Notes under the pieces: generated by a model
What the model was told of the DNA's origin: nothing
The model's database searches: none
What the model saw: only the letters and a program-made list of their open reading frames with translations
In this document: piece by piece, positions 11,601 through 25,286 of the stretch
How positions within the stretch are numbered: position 1 is the first letter of the stretch
Layout of the letters: every line of letters starts with the position of its first letter
Made by a program: the position numbers and the translations under genes
From: Deuterostichococcus epilithicus
Taxonomy: Eukaryota > Chlorophyta > Trebouxiophyceae > Prasiolales > Stichococcaceae
Assembly: GCA_033439295.1 (NCBI GenBank)
Contig: JAVTLE010000010.1
Coordinates: 1,550,001 to 1,614,000, forward strand
DNA length: 64,000 bases
Direction: 5' to 3'

Positions 11601-14600
11601 CGTTCAGCGCCTGTGCCAGCATGTTGTGGAGTGCTGCTCGAGGGCAGGGGGCCACTGACAAGCTTGAGCAGGGACCCTGTTTTGCATGGGTTGTGGAGTT
11701 CTGCGCGAGGGCGGGGGGCATCTGACAAGCTTGAGCAGGGGACCCTGCCTTGCATGGGTTATGAAGCTGCTTCCCTGACAATTGTGCTGGGACGCCCAGC
11801 CACAACATCACGCCCTGCAATTCCCGCGCCGGCTCCGCCAGCGCAGGGCAGGCGCATGGCCAGCTGCAATTTGCCATCCGTCATTCGGGAAGTAGGAAGC
11901 ACCTTCATGAGGTTGCCGCCCTCCTGGATCTCCAGCACCCGCGCGTCGATGAGCGTGAGCAGCATCGCCGACACGAAGTCGCGCAGGGTGTCGGACGCGA
12001 CGCTGCGCGCCAGCAGCGGCACGCTGAACAGGCGCATGAGCAGGCTGACGGTGTACTTGCACTTGCGGTGCGGCGCCGGCCGCTTGGTGCGCTCCCAGAT
12101 GACGAAGGCCTCCGTGAACATCTGCGGGCGCGGGGCAGGACGATTAGGTTGGGGGCGTGACTGAGAATACAAGAACGGTGGAGCGGAGACTGCTGCGTCA
12201 GGAAGTACGACAGCAGCAGCATCGCCAGAATAAACAGAGCGTCCTGCACACCCTTTGCACCCATGTGACCAAAGCCATCAAGGCTGACAATGCAGAGATT
12301 GGGCCCCAAGCTATGCACACAGCGGACCACAGGTCCGGCAGAAGCTTCAGCAGGACCTGCCCTTGACACGAGAGGATCACGGAGTTCCTTCCAGAGGGTC
12401 GCACCGCGCGCAGGCGGCGGGACAGGGTGGCCACCAGCTGGTTGGCGTCGCTCGCGAAGCGGGCCTCCATGACGCCTGACACCCGCCCCTCCATCATCTC
12501 CGACAGCTCCCCGCCCAGGTTCTTGATGCCCTCCACCTGTGGCACAGAGGGTTTCTTCTTATCTTGATCTAGTTTTACTGTATAACATGATGAGAGGACA
12601 TGGAACAACAACAGGCTGAGAGCTCAAAAATTTGCTAAACGCAGGGTTACAGCTTCCACTCAAAGGTGAGCATTTTTGCCTGCTCCTTTCAACGCTGAGC
12701 CAGCGCACTTGCAGATGATCAAGCAGCGCAGTTGTAGGTGCTGCATCGCATGTGCCGGCCATGCCCAGAGGTGCGTGGGTCCTCGCACCTGCTTGTCCGA
12801 GTGCCGGTGGTTGAGCAGGGCGAAACCCTCTTCCCACGCCGCCTCCACCTCCTCATCCGGCCGCAGCGGCTCTGCAGCGTGAATGAGAGCAGATTTGCAG
12901 TAGGCTCTCGTCACTATGACCGTTGTTCATATTCCCTCGTTCCTGCTATTTGAAGATGCGACCAGGCTGTGTCGTCTCCCAGATGCAGGCGCCTGCCACC
13001 AACTGCACACCAACTTCAGGCCCGAGCTGCAATGCCTCTCCAGGATGCAGGGGCAAGGCGAAGGGCGACAGCACCTGGCTCATAGGGCTCCTGGAACACC
13101 GCAGGCGTCGCAGCGGGCACCGGCGTAGCGATCGCGGCCTGGCCCGGCCCGGGCGTCGGCATGTATGAGTAGGGCGGCGGCTGCGGGGCGCGCGCCGGTG
13201 TGCCCGCATACGACAGCGGTCTGCAATTACGGGGCCGGCTTGGTTGGCTGACGTTCTGACCAGATGCGACTGCATCGGTGAGGCTAGGGAAGCGAGCTTT
13301 GGTCGCTGATCGGCTTGACGTTCTGCGTGGTGCCTGCACACTGTGTGACCCAAGGTATGGTTTGCACGCGCTGAGCGAGTGCATACTGGAATGCATGTCA
13401 GCAGGATGAATGGCTGCTGATGAGAGGCCTTCGACGTCAGCAACCATAGCTGACAGGGGCGCAAACAACACAGGGCAGCGGCGCACCGGCTGTCCAGCTG
13501 TGGCGCCTCCTCCCCATGGTACAGGGTGTCCCCGTGGAGCGCCGGCTGCTCGTATGCCGGTGGCTGAAACGGCGCGTGATACGCCGGCGCCTGCTGCTCG
13601 TAAGGGTGCACCGCCTCGTGCGGATAAGCGTCGAACGGGGGCGGCGGCAGGTGCGATGCCTCGCCGTGATGCTGCACCCTCGCGGCATAGCCGTTAGCGT
13701 AGTCGGCAGGGTACCTGTCGCGGTGCGGTGGCAGGTATCAGCGCACTTGCTTCTCAGGGGTTTGGCACTTGCAGGTCGGACAGCTCAAGCAGCGGCTGCG
13801 CTGACATTAACTCGGAGCACTCGATGGGTGAAGTGAGCAATCGGAAAACGACACGGGGGGCTTAGAATGGGGACCCTGACCCGACCACAAACGGACCCGT
13901 ACTGTGGAACACCATTCACCCTCTGGAAAGGAGACCTGTCATGTGCGCACCCGGCCTCGGAGGGCTCTGCGGAATCGTCGCCGTACTCGGAGTAGGTGCG
14001 CCCCAGCCGCTCTGCCCGCCGGTACCCAATCTCCAGGCCCTGTTCCAATCGCATACGACATGTGGAAAGCCGCCCCTTGCAAGGTCCAGGTCTGAAGGAT
14101 TCCAAGTCCGCAACACACGCCTGGGGTAGCATCCTCCCTGCGAAACTCGCAGCGGCCACAGCACGAAGCGGACATGGCGCAGCGTGCCGTGGCCGGGTCC
14201 GACTTATCCTGATGGACGTCCTGTGGAGTTCACGCTGATAGTCGTCGCACCGCTGAGGATGCATTGCCGCGGGCATCGGGACACCCACCTGCGCGGAGGC
14301 CTGCTTGTCGGTGTACTTGAGGCGCTCCTCGATGAGGCTGCGCTGCTGCTCCGACACACGGCCGACCAGCTTCCACAGCGCGGCGGGACCCTCCTGCTTG
14401 TAAGCAACCTCCATGGCGCCCAGCGCCGCCGCGCGCACGCCCTTGTCCCGGTCCGTCACCAGCTGCGGGTGTGCGGCGGCGAACCTTGTGTCAGCAGGGT
14501 TCCCTTCTCTCGTCCCCAGTGATTGGCTGCTTATGCTCCTGGGGAACATGCCACGACTACTGGCGTCCCCCTAGCTCTAGCTCTTGCTGTGCCTCGTGGC

Positions 14601-17600
14601 CATGCCGCCTTTGGGGCGGTGGTCTACACGCTGTGCCAGCCGCAGCGTCATGATGGCATGTGCCAGGCTGGCACGCTGCAGGGCACCGAGGGGCAGCATC
14701 TTGAAACCGGTTGAGTTGCAGAGCAACCTTGAACCCTCGATACCTGCGCGATGGCGGGCAGCGGCTTGTAGCGGGCGCCCTGGTACACGATGATGCCCTC
14801 CTGCTCGATGAGCTCCCCCAGCACCTGCGGCCAGGACGCAGCCTCACATGTTTGACACCTGCCCTCAACATGTGTCAGTGCACTTGCAGCATGGTAGCAG
14901 AAGGTGACCTGCTGACAGACCAACCCATTGCAGCAGGGCGGTGATGAGCCCCGGCCGTCCGCCGCCTGCACCATGCAATGCGATCGCAAGAGACGTCGTG
15001 ACGCCCCAGCAGGCATACCTCGATGGCCTCGATGCGGGTCTTGTTGTTTTTGGAGCCGAGGCCCAGGACTAGGAACTCGCACACGCGCTGCGACTCGAAC
15101 ACGCCGCACGCCTGCTTCAGCAGCTCCCGGTGCAGCGCCCGTATCCGCTCCTGTGCGCCGCAAGGAGGCAGTGCGGCTCATCAAGAGGAGACATACTCCC
15201 GGGAAACAGACACCGCAGGCAGCGCTGAGCCTCATGAAAGTCGCAATGATCAAGACCCATGCCCTTGTTCGAGCCAACGCACACAGCAGAGACAAGCAGA
15301 CTGCGACCATACCGAGTGCCACGATCATGACCAACTCGAAAGGGGTTTGCAGGCGTGCCCAACAGGCCATGATCCGTGTTGTGTGCGAAGGCACACCTGG
15401 CTGTGACCCGACTTCTCCACCAGGCAGGGCAGCAGGGTGTTTGCTTCAGCGTCCGCCAGCTTGTACCCCTGCACACGCCGTTCCACATGCTTCGCATGCC
15501 GACTTATGGGTGCTTGCACCTGAGGAACATGCGTGCAGGCATGCGCAACCGCGCCGCCGACGCCGCCGTAATGTCCTGCATGCAGCTGGTCGACGTAGCG
15601 AGCGGCACCATCGACAGACCAATGTTCGTCCAGCTTCACAACTGACCCCACGGGCCAGCCATGCAGAGACCGGCCAGGGCGGGCAGCAGCAGGAAGAGGG
15701 CTGCAGGCAGGAAGCAGGAAGCGCGCACGTGCTCATACAGCGCGTCCAGCAGCGCCCGCGCCAGCTCGCACACTTTGAGCAGCGCCTGCGTGTTGCCCTC
15801 GCACATGCGCAGCACGATCCAGCGCAGCACCAGGTCCAGGGCCGCCAGAATCGCCTCGAAGTCGTCAGCCAGAGCGCACTGTAGCATGTCCGCCGCCGCC
15901 GTGTGGCGCGTGAAGTCCTTACCGAACAGCGCCGCGCTGCGTGGAACGCAGTGCCACGCGTGTTCGGGACCTACAATCGAGATGAACAGGGCAGCAGCCA
16001 GCAACATCTGGCGATGCGCTTGTGTGTGACAGCTGCACACGTTCAGTGCCATCGACATCGTGCCACAGCAGCTCGTGTGGTTGCAGGCTGGTTCATCATG
16101 CTCCCCTGCAGCAGCTAAAGCGTCCAAGCCCTAAACCCCGCACAATGTGGAGGGACAGGTCCGCACCCCAGGGCGGGCGACGCGAGCGGCAGCAGGTCTG
16201 CCTTGAGGGCCTCCTCCTCGTCGTGGCGGGGCGCCTCGAACTTGCCGCCCAGCCGGAAGTGCATGCCCCGCAGCCGCGACTCCTTCTTCGTGCTCACCTG
16301 CACCATCGGCGCCGCCTCCTCCGCCGGCGTAGCCGGCTGCGGGCCATGAGAAACATGTTGACATTTTCTTGAAAATTATTCCAGGTCAGGGAGTTTGCAT
16401 GCTGCAATCTAGTGAGGAGCTCAAGCTCGGGAGCCAGCAGGTCAGTTCAGCGCCTCGCACAGCAGGATGCCCCTACAGTCGTGGCACAGCAGTGGCAGTC
16501 TGCAGCGCGCACCGGCACATTGGGAAAGGCTGTGGCCGGACGCCGCAGGAGGCCTGTGGCGGGCCGGCCGGAGGCTGCGGGCGAGGTCGGGACTGACGCT
16601 CCTCCTGCACCTGCACGCCCTGTGCAGCATGCATCGAGAAGTTCAGGACCCTGTGCAGGCTGTACAGAGAGCAGCCGAGATGTTGCATCATGCTCTCGAC
16701 AGCCTGGCCACTGCGACCGGCAAAGCAAAGAGCACCCGGGGAGGCCACGGCAGGCGCGGCAGCTGCTACGGCGGACGCCTGCGCGGCTGCCGCCGCCGCC
16801 ACCGAGCCCGGCTGCACGCCGTGCTTGGTCAGCAGCTGCAGTGCGGGCGCCCGGTCCCTGCTGCCGAGCGACTGCGCCGCCTTTAGGACCGCGGCGTCCC
16901 CGTGTGCCTGCCGCCGGCAATGGAAACAGTCTCCCACCAGGTGCTCGAACACCGGCCATTGCGTCAGGCACACATGGATCTCCAGGAGAGTGGCTGGACC
17001 CACGGGCTTCGCGCAGGCCTCCAGGCTCGTTCCGGCCCTCCCAGACTGGTTGCCGAGTGAGGTGAGGGCTGGGTAGGGCCTTTGCGTGGTTTTCACCAGA
17101 GCAGCCGAAGCAGTGCAGGTCCCACCTGCAGCATCTCCCTGATGAGGGCGTTGCCAGCCTCCCGCACTCCGCCACTCTTGTCGGCGGCTGCAAATGCGGC
17201 AGTCCGTGCGCCCACATCCAGGGACTTAGCACCCTGCGACAGTCAGCACCGGAAGGGTCAGGCTTCATGGCTCCAGCATCGTGTTGGCTCGCCTGGCAGC
17301 TACGATGGCAAAGGGAAGCATGACAGCAGCCTGCCCACGCCATCAACATCAGCAGCGTCCTAAGCTCAGCCATGCCCCGCTGGGGCTGTCCGCAGCAACA
17401 TGGTAGACGGGGCAGCACCGGCGCCGCCGAATGTCGCCCTCCCAAGTGATCGCAGCGCAGCCTGCCCCACCTGCTCCGAGGCGAGCGCGGCGCCGAGCCA
17501 GGCGACCGCGGCGATGCGGCCCTCCGGGCTCATCTTGGGTGTGGCAGCGGCGTCGTGCAACGCGGGCGCCAGCCTCTCCAGCGGCACGCGGCCGCGCTCG

Positions 17601-20600
17601 CCGATCCAGTCGTCCAGCATCGTGATGACCGCGTCACGCACCTGCCGTCATGTTAGCCCAGTTGCCCTGTATGAGTCCCATCTGCTCGGGCGCAGCATGT
17701 CTTGCGCCCGCACAGGCGCGCGAGACGACCAGTGGACTCGGTGGCTGTACGGCAGCTCGCGAAACTGCCTGGACAGGGTCGCTGGACACGAGCATGGGGA
17801 CTGCAGGGGGGGCTTGGCGCCCTGTGCAAGCGCATCGCAGCAGAGCAGCAGCTATGTTTTGGAATTGCTGTCCAGCCACCCTCTCAGGGCCGCGCACCGG
17901 CTTCTTCTTGTCGGCAAGGCACTGCAGGGCGGGCACCAGGCAGGGCCGCGCGGCGCGCTCGATGGGCGGTCCCATGGCCTTGCCCAGCTCCCCCAGCAGC
18001 AGCAGCGTGCGCACGCCCAGGTTGCGGTTGGCGTCTGCCAGCCGGCCCTGTAGCGAATTTACAAACCTTTTGCGTCAGCATTCGTGTCTGCAGCAGCAGC
18101 AGCAGCAGCAGCAGCGTGCGCACGCTCAGGTTGCTGTTGCCGTCCGCCAGCCGGCCCCGTAGCATAGTACTGCATGTACTGTGTCGGCCTCTGGCAGCAG
18201 GCTCGGGGAAGAGAATTCCAAGTGCTGGAATGGCAAAGAGACTGTCGATCGACATGCACGCTCGTGCAGTGACCCCGACGGCAATATGCATCAGGACACC
18301 CCGGTTCGTCTGTTTCATCCTTCAGGCGGCCAACCTTCAGGGCGCCCATGAGGTCGGCGACGCTGGGCGTGATGCGCCCGCCGGCCGCAGCCAGCAGGCT
18401 GTCCACAGCCTCCAGCCCCGCGGCGCGCTCCTGCACACCAACAAACTCACGGAGAGATCAGCAGGACTTCGGAACAGCATGATGTCCAACAAGTGTCGCC
18501 GGGTATTGCACACATGTCGCGCCCTGGCACATTGGCTGTCATGTATGCGCAGGGACTGCAACGACGGACGGGCTCCAGAAGCCGATCTGACAGCCATGCA
18601 GGTGACAGAAATGTGGCATGCCTTCCAGTTGGCGCTGCCCAGCCGTCGGATCAGCTCCTCTGTGATCTGCCCGCTGATGTCGGTGCGCGGCAGCAGGTCC
18701 TGCGGGTCCGCCGCAGCTGGCGGCGCCTCCTCCGCTGCTGCGGCGTCGGCGGCCGCCTTGCCACGCCCGCCCCTGCCGCTGGGGGCCACGGCGGGTGCGC
18801 CACGCATCCGCCGTGTGGGCACCACCTGAACACACATGGCATGGTGAGTATCCTCCAGAAGGTGCGCCGCGGGCTGCCTTTGGCCGGGAGCAGCCACTCT
18901 GGGACCCCAGCCTCCACAGCCCATGCAGCAAGCTGGCAGACTCGCGAGCTCTCTCGTACTGGGACAGGACCTGCATGCTCTGGCATGGTGTCTCCCCGCA
19001 AGCACCAGGGCTGCTGGCTGCACCAAAAGCCTGTAGCATTCCTCTGAGCGATCAGGCATAGGTTCTCAGGGTCCAGTGACCTTGCCTGCTGCAGCGGGTT
19101 GGCGGCGAAGGCCTCCTCCAGCGTCGCCATCAGCGCCGGCTTGACGCTCTGGCGCACCATGTCGGCCAGCCCTGGGCCCAGCTGCCGGTGCGCGGTCGCT
19201 AGCATCGCAACCGAGGCGTTGCGCGCGCCTGCCAGATAGCACAGCAAAACAGCCGAAATTGGCAGACTGCACATGCGTGGGCATGAACAATGGTGAGAGG
19301 CACGAGCAGGTGCGCAGCCGAGCGCACGACCCGCGACAACCATCAAGATGCAGCCCAGCAAAATGATTCATTGTACAAGGATTACAAAGCAAGGACAGGG
19401 CGCATGGTGCAGGCAGCACCTGCATCGCGGGAGCCGAGGTCGGCCACCGCCCACTCGACCAGCTTGCGCACGTCAAGGGCGGCGAGACCGAACTCCTCCA
19501 CCGTCAACGCGATCCACGCCAGCGCTTCCGCCAGCACCTGCCCGATGATTCGGTGCCAAGAGTCGGAGACTGCCGACTGGCAAGTATCGTTGCAGAGGTG
19601 GCCACCCAGACCAGCGCCAAAGTGGCGAGGCCACACCATGCTGCGCCCGGCGCGGGGGGGACGCACCTTCGGGCTCTTGTGGGCGGCGGCCTTCTTGTGC
19701 AGCTGCGTGCACACGAACTGCGGGCCAACGGCCTCGGACAGCGCCGTCAGCGCCTCCCCAGCCGCGCCCTTGAGCTTCGAATCCGACAACTTGTCCACCT
19801 GCAGCCAAGACCAGCAGTCATCGACTGCAACGACGCCCTTCAAACCTGCCACGGAACAGCTGTGCCCCGAGCCATGCAGACTGCCTAATCTCTGCTGTGT
19901 AGTTGAGTGCTGTAGTCTGTTGTTTATCGTTTCGTTCCGTGGCTGTAGTTCCGACATGGAGCATCCGGCATGAACAGGGGGACAAACAAGGGGCTGCTGC
20001 CCAGAAGGCACAGTTGTGCGCCGTCCGAGAAGAGACAGCGGCACACATCGATTGGGGGCTGTTGTGCATCAGTATCGCACCAGGCCGCTGATGGCAACGA
20101 AGGCATCACGCTTGCCCAGGCTGGCGCAGTTCTGTGCTACAAAGATGACGAGCTGAATGGTCTTGCCAAAGACCTGCGGTTGCAGAACATCCTGAAGGCG
20201 TCAAAACACAGCGTACGATGCGACTGCCACCACGAAGCTGAACTACTGGCATGAGCATGGCAGCTGTGCGGGAGGAATACCAAAAGGCCATGCATGCAGC
20301 GTATGCGAATGAAGTCGACACATGGCCAGCTGATGCGCACCTGGAAGTTTTTCTCGCCCCAGCCGGGGAAGAAGGACATGCAATGGATGAGGGATGGCTC
20401 GCACAGGTTCGGCTGCTCATTAACCTGGGTTCGTGCCATGACACAGGCGTCAGCAGCTTGCAAGAAAGAACAAGATGGACAAGCACAGCGGTCGGAGTGC
20501 ACACACAGCAGTTGTCGCGAGACCAGGATATCAAAGTTGCGCAGCGCCCTGCAGCAGGAACTTCAGCAAGGCAGTGAGATGTTCGCGTGCAATAGAGATG

Positions 20601-23600
20601 CTGTTAGAGTCGTTCCACACCTTGTCCAGGATGTAGGTCATGGACTCCAGCCGCTCCTTCCAGGCAGCCGCCACCAGGCTGGGCACCGTCGTGTCGCCAA
20701 AGGCTGCGTTCAACCGCTCCTCCGCCTGCGGTGATTGCCACAAGAGCTGTTGTAGGGGCATGCGAAGCAACGTTGCATGTCTGCGACTCTGAATAGAGCC
20801 TTTGGAGGGCTCACGCGAGCAAGTGCTGAAGACAAGTGAGCCGGATGGGGTGACGGCGGCGGCGGCAGCAGCAGCAGCAGCAGCAGCACCTGTGCACGGT
20901 CCATGCTGCCTGCCGACAGTGATGCATCATCGTCGTCCGCCGGGCCGGCCCCTGCGGAAGAAGCCGCAGCTGACGGGCCGGCCGTCCTGGAGCGCGGCCG
21001 TGGCGCCGGCGCGGCAGCAGGCGGCGCGCCAGTCGCGCTGGACCGCGGCGATGTGGGCAGCGAGTTTGGCTGCGAGGACGGCCGACTCGAGGCCCTGTTG
21101 CAAGGTAAAATGCAGTGGTCACAACATCGCAATGCGACGGTAAGAAGATGTTACGGAAGGAACAGCATCTGCGGACTTTTCATAAGTCGAGGCATTCTGG
21201 GCATACTTCACAAGACATTGATCTTTGTCACCATGGCGTTCCATTAGTCCCTCTGCCTGTGTGCAAGTTGATAATCCAGCCCCTGGCTGTTGGATCGGAC
21301 AGGACCGACGCTACATGGCTTCCTCGAGTCTTGGGCCCATTCAGCCTGCGCTAGTCACCTGGAAGCTGCGGCAGAGGGCGCCACCGAGGGAGCGGCTGCC
21401 GGCGCGACGCTACCGCCGCCGGACGCAACCGCAACCATGTCCGCCAACAGCTTGCGACGCTTGTCGTCCAGCACCTTGTCGGTCGCCTTGGCGAGGCCCT
21501 TTGGGTCTTTCGCCGTCGTCGCAAACGCCACCAACACCTACACAAGGCGCACGGACGGAGTGTGCAGTTGGTCGCTGAACACACGAGCACTGACCCCTCC
21601 CTGCCCCGGTGTCTCGGACCATGCCACTCGCCTCAGTTGCCACACATCAGTCCCCAGCCAGACGCCCTACGAGTAGGCATTCAGCAGCCGCGGCTCACAG
21701 CCATTCCGGCCAGGTGTGTGCTCGGTAATCAAGAAGTGTGAAACAGAACTATCCGCTGCAGGGTGTGGAGCACTCTCACCTGCAGCGCAGCTTCCCGCAC
21801 TTCTGGCGCCGGCTCCATGGCAGCCTTCGCCAGCGGCGGCGCCAGCAGCGCCTGCACTTTCGCCGCGTCCTTTGGCGGCGCTGCCGCCACTGCCGCTTTG
21901 AGCACCGCTAGCGCCCCCACCTTGGGCTTGGGCAGCTTGCCGGCTGCAACGGCGGCGTAATCCTCGGCAACATCGCCCAGCGCAAAGCAGTACCTGTATT
22001 GAGTGAGGCACTTCAGGCGCATGGAAGCGATGGTCGTGTGGCAAGCCGCATATGGAACCGGAGCACGCCCTTTCTGTACTGGGTATATGTGTATGATGCG
22101 AAGCATGCTTGCCCGCCACTGCACGTGCCTGGCAGCGTTTGTTGGCAGGTTGGGAGTTTGCAGCTGGAGGGAGGCAGGGCTACAGGGGCCATGCGCCAGT
22201 GTATGGACCTATCGAACAGCAGGAGCCGCGGCCAGGTTGGCGGTGCTGGGTCATGCTCACCTGTGCATGTTATGTAGGGCGTCCGAGACGTTGCGGCACA
22301 ACGCTGCGTTCTTGTCCTTAAACTTATCCAGGAGCACCGGCGCAAACATCCTCGCCGAATTGTGGAAGTCCCGCCGCAGGCCCTGCAAGTCAGGGTCAAG
22401 GGCATCGCTGCACACAGATCGGCTGTGCCGGTTGCGTGACTTCAGGGAGCCGTCCGCTGCCGGCCGGACATGCCAACAGGACGACCAACCTCTCGTTGGC
22501 AGCTGCAGATGGCGCTGGCCATGGCGGCCAAACATGACCCTCCGCTAGGTGTGCATGAAAAGGTTAGTTGCGGCAGCAGGCAACAGCCGCTGCACCTTGG
22601 CGAGGGCGCCGACGCACGCGACCGCCTCGCCGACGCACACCACATTGCTGTCCTTGGTGATGACCACCTTCAGGCGGCGCTGCACGTCGCCAAAGTCGCC
22701 CGGCGCCAGGTGCGGCGCTCCTGCCGCCAGGAGACCCGCAGGCTTCACAGGCAATCTCGTAGGGAGACCAGTCATTTCAGAGACCTGCACAAGGCACTGG
22801 AGGCAGCAGGAACAGGAGCCCTGGCAGGCCGCCTGGCGAAAGCCGAAGGATGTGGGTTCACTCGTGCCTTGAGCGCCTCGGCAGAGCGGATCCAATGGGG
22901 GCTGCACCTGCCAGCGTCTTGAGCCTGGCGAGCAGGTCGCGCCGCAGCGACCACTTTTCAGTGGCCGCCACATCGTCGTCCCACCCCCGCAGCTCCGGCA
23001 GAATGTCCACAGGGTCGCTGAGGTCGTATGCATCTACCTCCTGCGGCAGCAGCGACACGTAACACCCCCGCTGAACAGCCTGAACCAATCCGCAGGTCCA
23101 CCGGGCACCGGGCCGGTCAGGTCGTGCAAAGTCCGCCTCCTGTAGCGTGAGCCGCGGTGGGATGACTTGGTGCTTTGAGTGTTGGAGCAGCCTGTTGAGA
23201 CACGGAGTGCTCAGGCATGGGCCGCGTGCCAGTGCAGAGGTTCCGTATGCTGCGGCTGTCTTCAGCAGGTAGGCAGCTAAAGCCATGGCCGACGACTGTG
23301 GCTGCATCGATATATGTGAATGAGACATCCGTCGCTGTAGCCGCAGCAACAGCCAGTGCACCGGGGGCCATGCCACGGCCCCACCTCATCCAGCTCCTCG
23401 GCTGCGGGGCCGGCAGCGGCAGCGCCGGGTGTGCCGGGCGCGGGGACGGCGGCGGTGTCCTGCTGCGCTTCCGCGGCCCGCCTCGCCGCCTCCTTCCGCG
23501 TAAAGCGCTGCGGCGCATGAGAGTACGAGTGTCAATGCCGGCAGCACGGCTTGCAGTGTCCCACTCTGCAGGGACAGTCGAATGCCCCACGAGAGAGCTT

Positions 23601-25286
23601 GCTTGGTGCAGAGGGCCAGATGGCGATTCCACACGCCGTGCGCGGGCGTGCAGCGTGGTGGTGGCAGTGGCACCACCAGGAGCCGCGCTGCGCTGACACG
23701 GACAATTGTCATGATGGCTGACATGATGGCTGGAGTGATGATTGGCGACGCGCCAGCTGCTGTACGGCACCTGCAGCTCGGGGCGGGAGGGCGCCTCCGC
23801 AACCGCCTTCTCCACGTCCTTGCGCATGACGTCCGACATCTTGGCCAGCAGCGCCGCCTCCACCGGCGCCGCGCCCAGCCACTGGCACACCAGCACCTGA
23901 CACAGGAGGAGCACCAGGAAGCCTTACACGGAGCGATGAGCCAACTCCCTCGCCTGCTGCGGCCGGAGAACCCGTCCTGCATGCCGCCTGCTGCGGCTCA
24001 GGGCAAATCCATGTGCCAGACGCCTGAGGCGTCGGTGCGCAGGTTTGCATGCTCAGCTGCCTGCCAAAGCCTGGCCGGTGTGAGGGGAAAGCGCGGTCGG
24101 GCGTGGCGCAGGTCTCGCACCGTGATGGACTTTGCTGCATCCCGCACGGGCGCCTGCTTGGAGTCGAACAACTTCGGCAGCGCCGCGACCAGCGGCTTTG
24201 GCGGGATGACCTTCAGCCCGAACAAGCTGCGAGCGCGGGAAGCACAAGTCATCGTGCAGCCCCGTGCATTGGTCGCACCTAATTGTGCGAACTGCCTGCG
24301 GCGTGCATGTGTGGGCCACCCCCAGGTGTAAGGCATGGACTCTGGAGACTGTCACACCTGACGGCTTTCTCAGCCAGAGTCGCCGCCGCCTGGACGGTTT
24401 TGGGCACCTTGTCCCCAAACGCCTTTGTGACCTCGTCCTGCAGATGACACGAAACCTGGTCCTGCTGTGTCTACTCAGCAGGTCCACACGGCGGACCCAG
24501 ACTGCTCGCCTCGAGGGACAGACTGCGAGTGAGCCGCCCTTTGATTCATTGCCGATCAGCCAAGCGGTGCTGCTCGCACCATGACGACCACACCCTGCTC
24601 CAGCTCGATGAACGCCAGGCACACGTCCGTGGCCTTTGCCACCGTGTGCACCCGCTGCTTCAGCACCGATTTGGCGATCGCGGCGCACGCCGGCTCCGCG
24701 ATCCTGCACAGCGACACAGCCGGTCAGCTGGGTACAATGCTGTACGCCGCGAGCCGCGTCGGGCTCTCGAGACACATGTATGGCAGGGATGCAACTGCAC
24801 AAGATTCATCCATTCTTCTCATGGTTGCATGCACCGTTGCTGGCTGTGGCACGCATCGTGAACTATTTCTGTAACAGTGCCGCTTCTCAGCAGTCACCTC
24901 GCCGCCTGGCCTTCGTCACCAGCTGCGAGGTACGCCAGCATGGCCTCCAGAGCTGCATCCTGGCAGGCAGCATTGGCATCCCCCAGCCCCTTCGCCAGCA
25001 GCGGGCCTGTGGGCACAGACAGGGCGCTCAGCCTGGCGCCGGCGGGGCGGGACTTGTGCGGTCACGCATGTGGTCCGCAGACGCACGATTGACGAAGCGC
25101 TGCAGCACGCGCAGGTGTGCTGCGTTCACCGAGACTGTCGTCAGGCGGATGTCCTCGGGAGCATGCTGCCTTGGCATCCTCATAGCCGTCTCGGCGGATT
25201 TTCCAATTTCTGTCCGCTAGCCGCTGCGCATAAGGCCAGTCCCTGGCGGCCCGCAGGCGGACATCCTCCGCCTCTGCGTCTGCCAT
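8643..25286 (-). CDS. MOR1: MOR1/XMAP215/CKAP5 microtubule polymerase with TOG domains
   Basis: Processive microtubule plus-end polymerase; TOG domains (HEAT repeats) bring tubulin to growing ends. The start at 25286 reads MADAEAEDVRLRAARDWPYA then RLADRNWKIRRD, matching the family N-terminus. TOG1: exons about 25286-23770, ending WLGAAPVEAALLAKMSDVMRK. A second block, about 23050-21400, has DLSDPVDILPELRG, ARMFAPVLLDKFKDKN and EVREAALQV. A third, about 20770-19060, has AAWKERLESMTYI, FFPGWGEKNFQ, TIQLVIFVAQNCAS and ARNASVAMLATAHR. A fourth, about 18720-17100, has DLLPRTDISGQITEEL and TLLLLGELGKAMGP. A fifth, about 16310-14290, has LLPCLVEKSGHS, GLGSKNNKTRIEAIE and ALWKLVGRVSEQQRS. A Pro/Tyr-rich linker (about 13700-13080) precedes the C-terminal helical domain: LNVLMLKTLENSNRT (about 11610), LAVKCLIKISKALSDD, DDKPLRMVKTLLHEL (about 11065) and RAYIDLNLLTLHQVGG (about 10700). 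The tail ends LRFQPYTP before TGA at 8643. About 40 exons; edges approximate. Orthology is secure. Confidence 0.95.
11621..11770. repeat. Intronic tandem repeat, about 66-base unit, 2.3 copies
   Basis: Unit 1 (11621-11685) and unit 2 (11686-11753) share ACAAGCTTGAGCAGG and a following GACCCTG near their ends. A third copy starts at 11754 (ATGGGTTATGAAGC) and stops. The array lies in a MOR1 intron and runs up to the acceptor of the exon encoding LNVLMLKTLENS. It does not look coding. Confidence 0.8.
18104..18170 (-). repeat. Decayed copy of a MOR1 TOG exon start in the preceding intron
   Basis: The minus strand reads GRLADGNSNLSVRTLLLL here. The real exon (about 18048 downwards) reads GRLADANRNLGVRTLLLL. 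In the copy the acceptor AG before GGCCGGCTGGC has become GG, and the leucine codons run into an expanded (CTG)n tract. The intron itself begins, right after the exon ending MGALK (about 18336), with sequence translating VGRLKDE, a third weak match to the same exon start. Confidence 0.75.

Noticed and set aside
10447-11877. A 476-codon open frame on the minus strand
   Set aside because: It is a read-through of several MOR1 exons and introns. Only parts (LNVLMLKTLENSN, LAVKCLIKISKAL, DDKPLRMVKTLLHEL) match the family; the rest is intron.
14928-15884. A 318-codon open frame on the plus strand
   Set aside because: Antisense to MOR1 TOG exons, Arg/Ala/His/Pro-rich with no domain, as expected from GC-rich codons read backwards.
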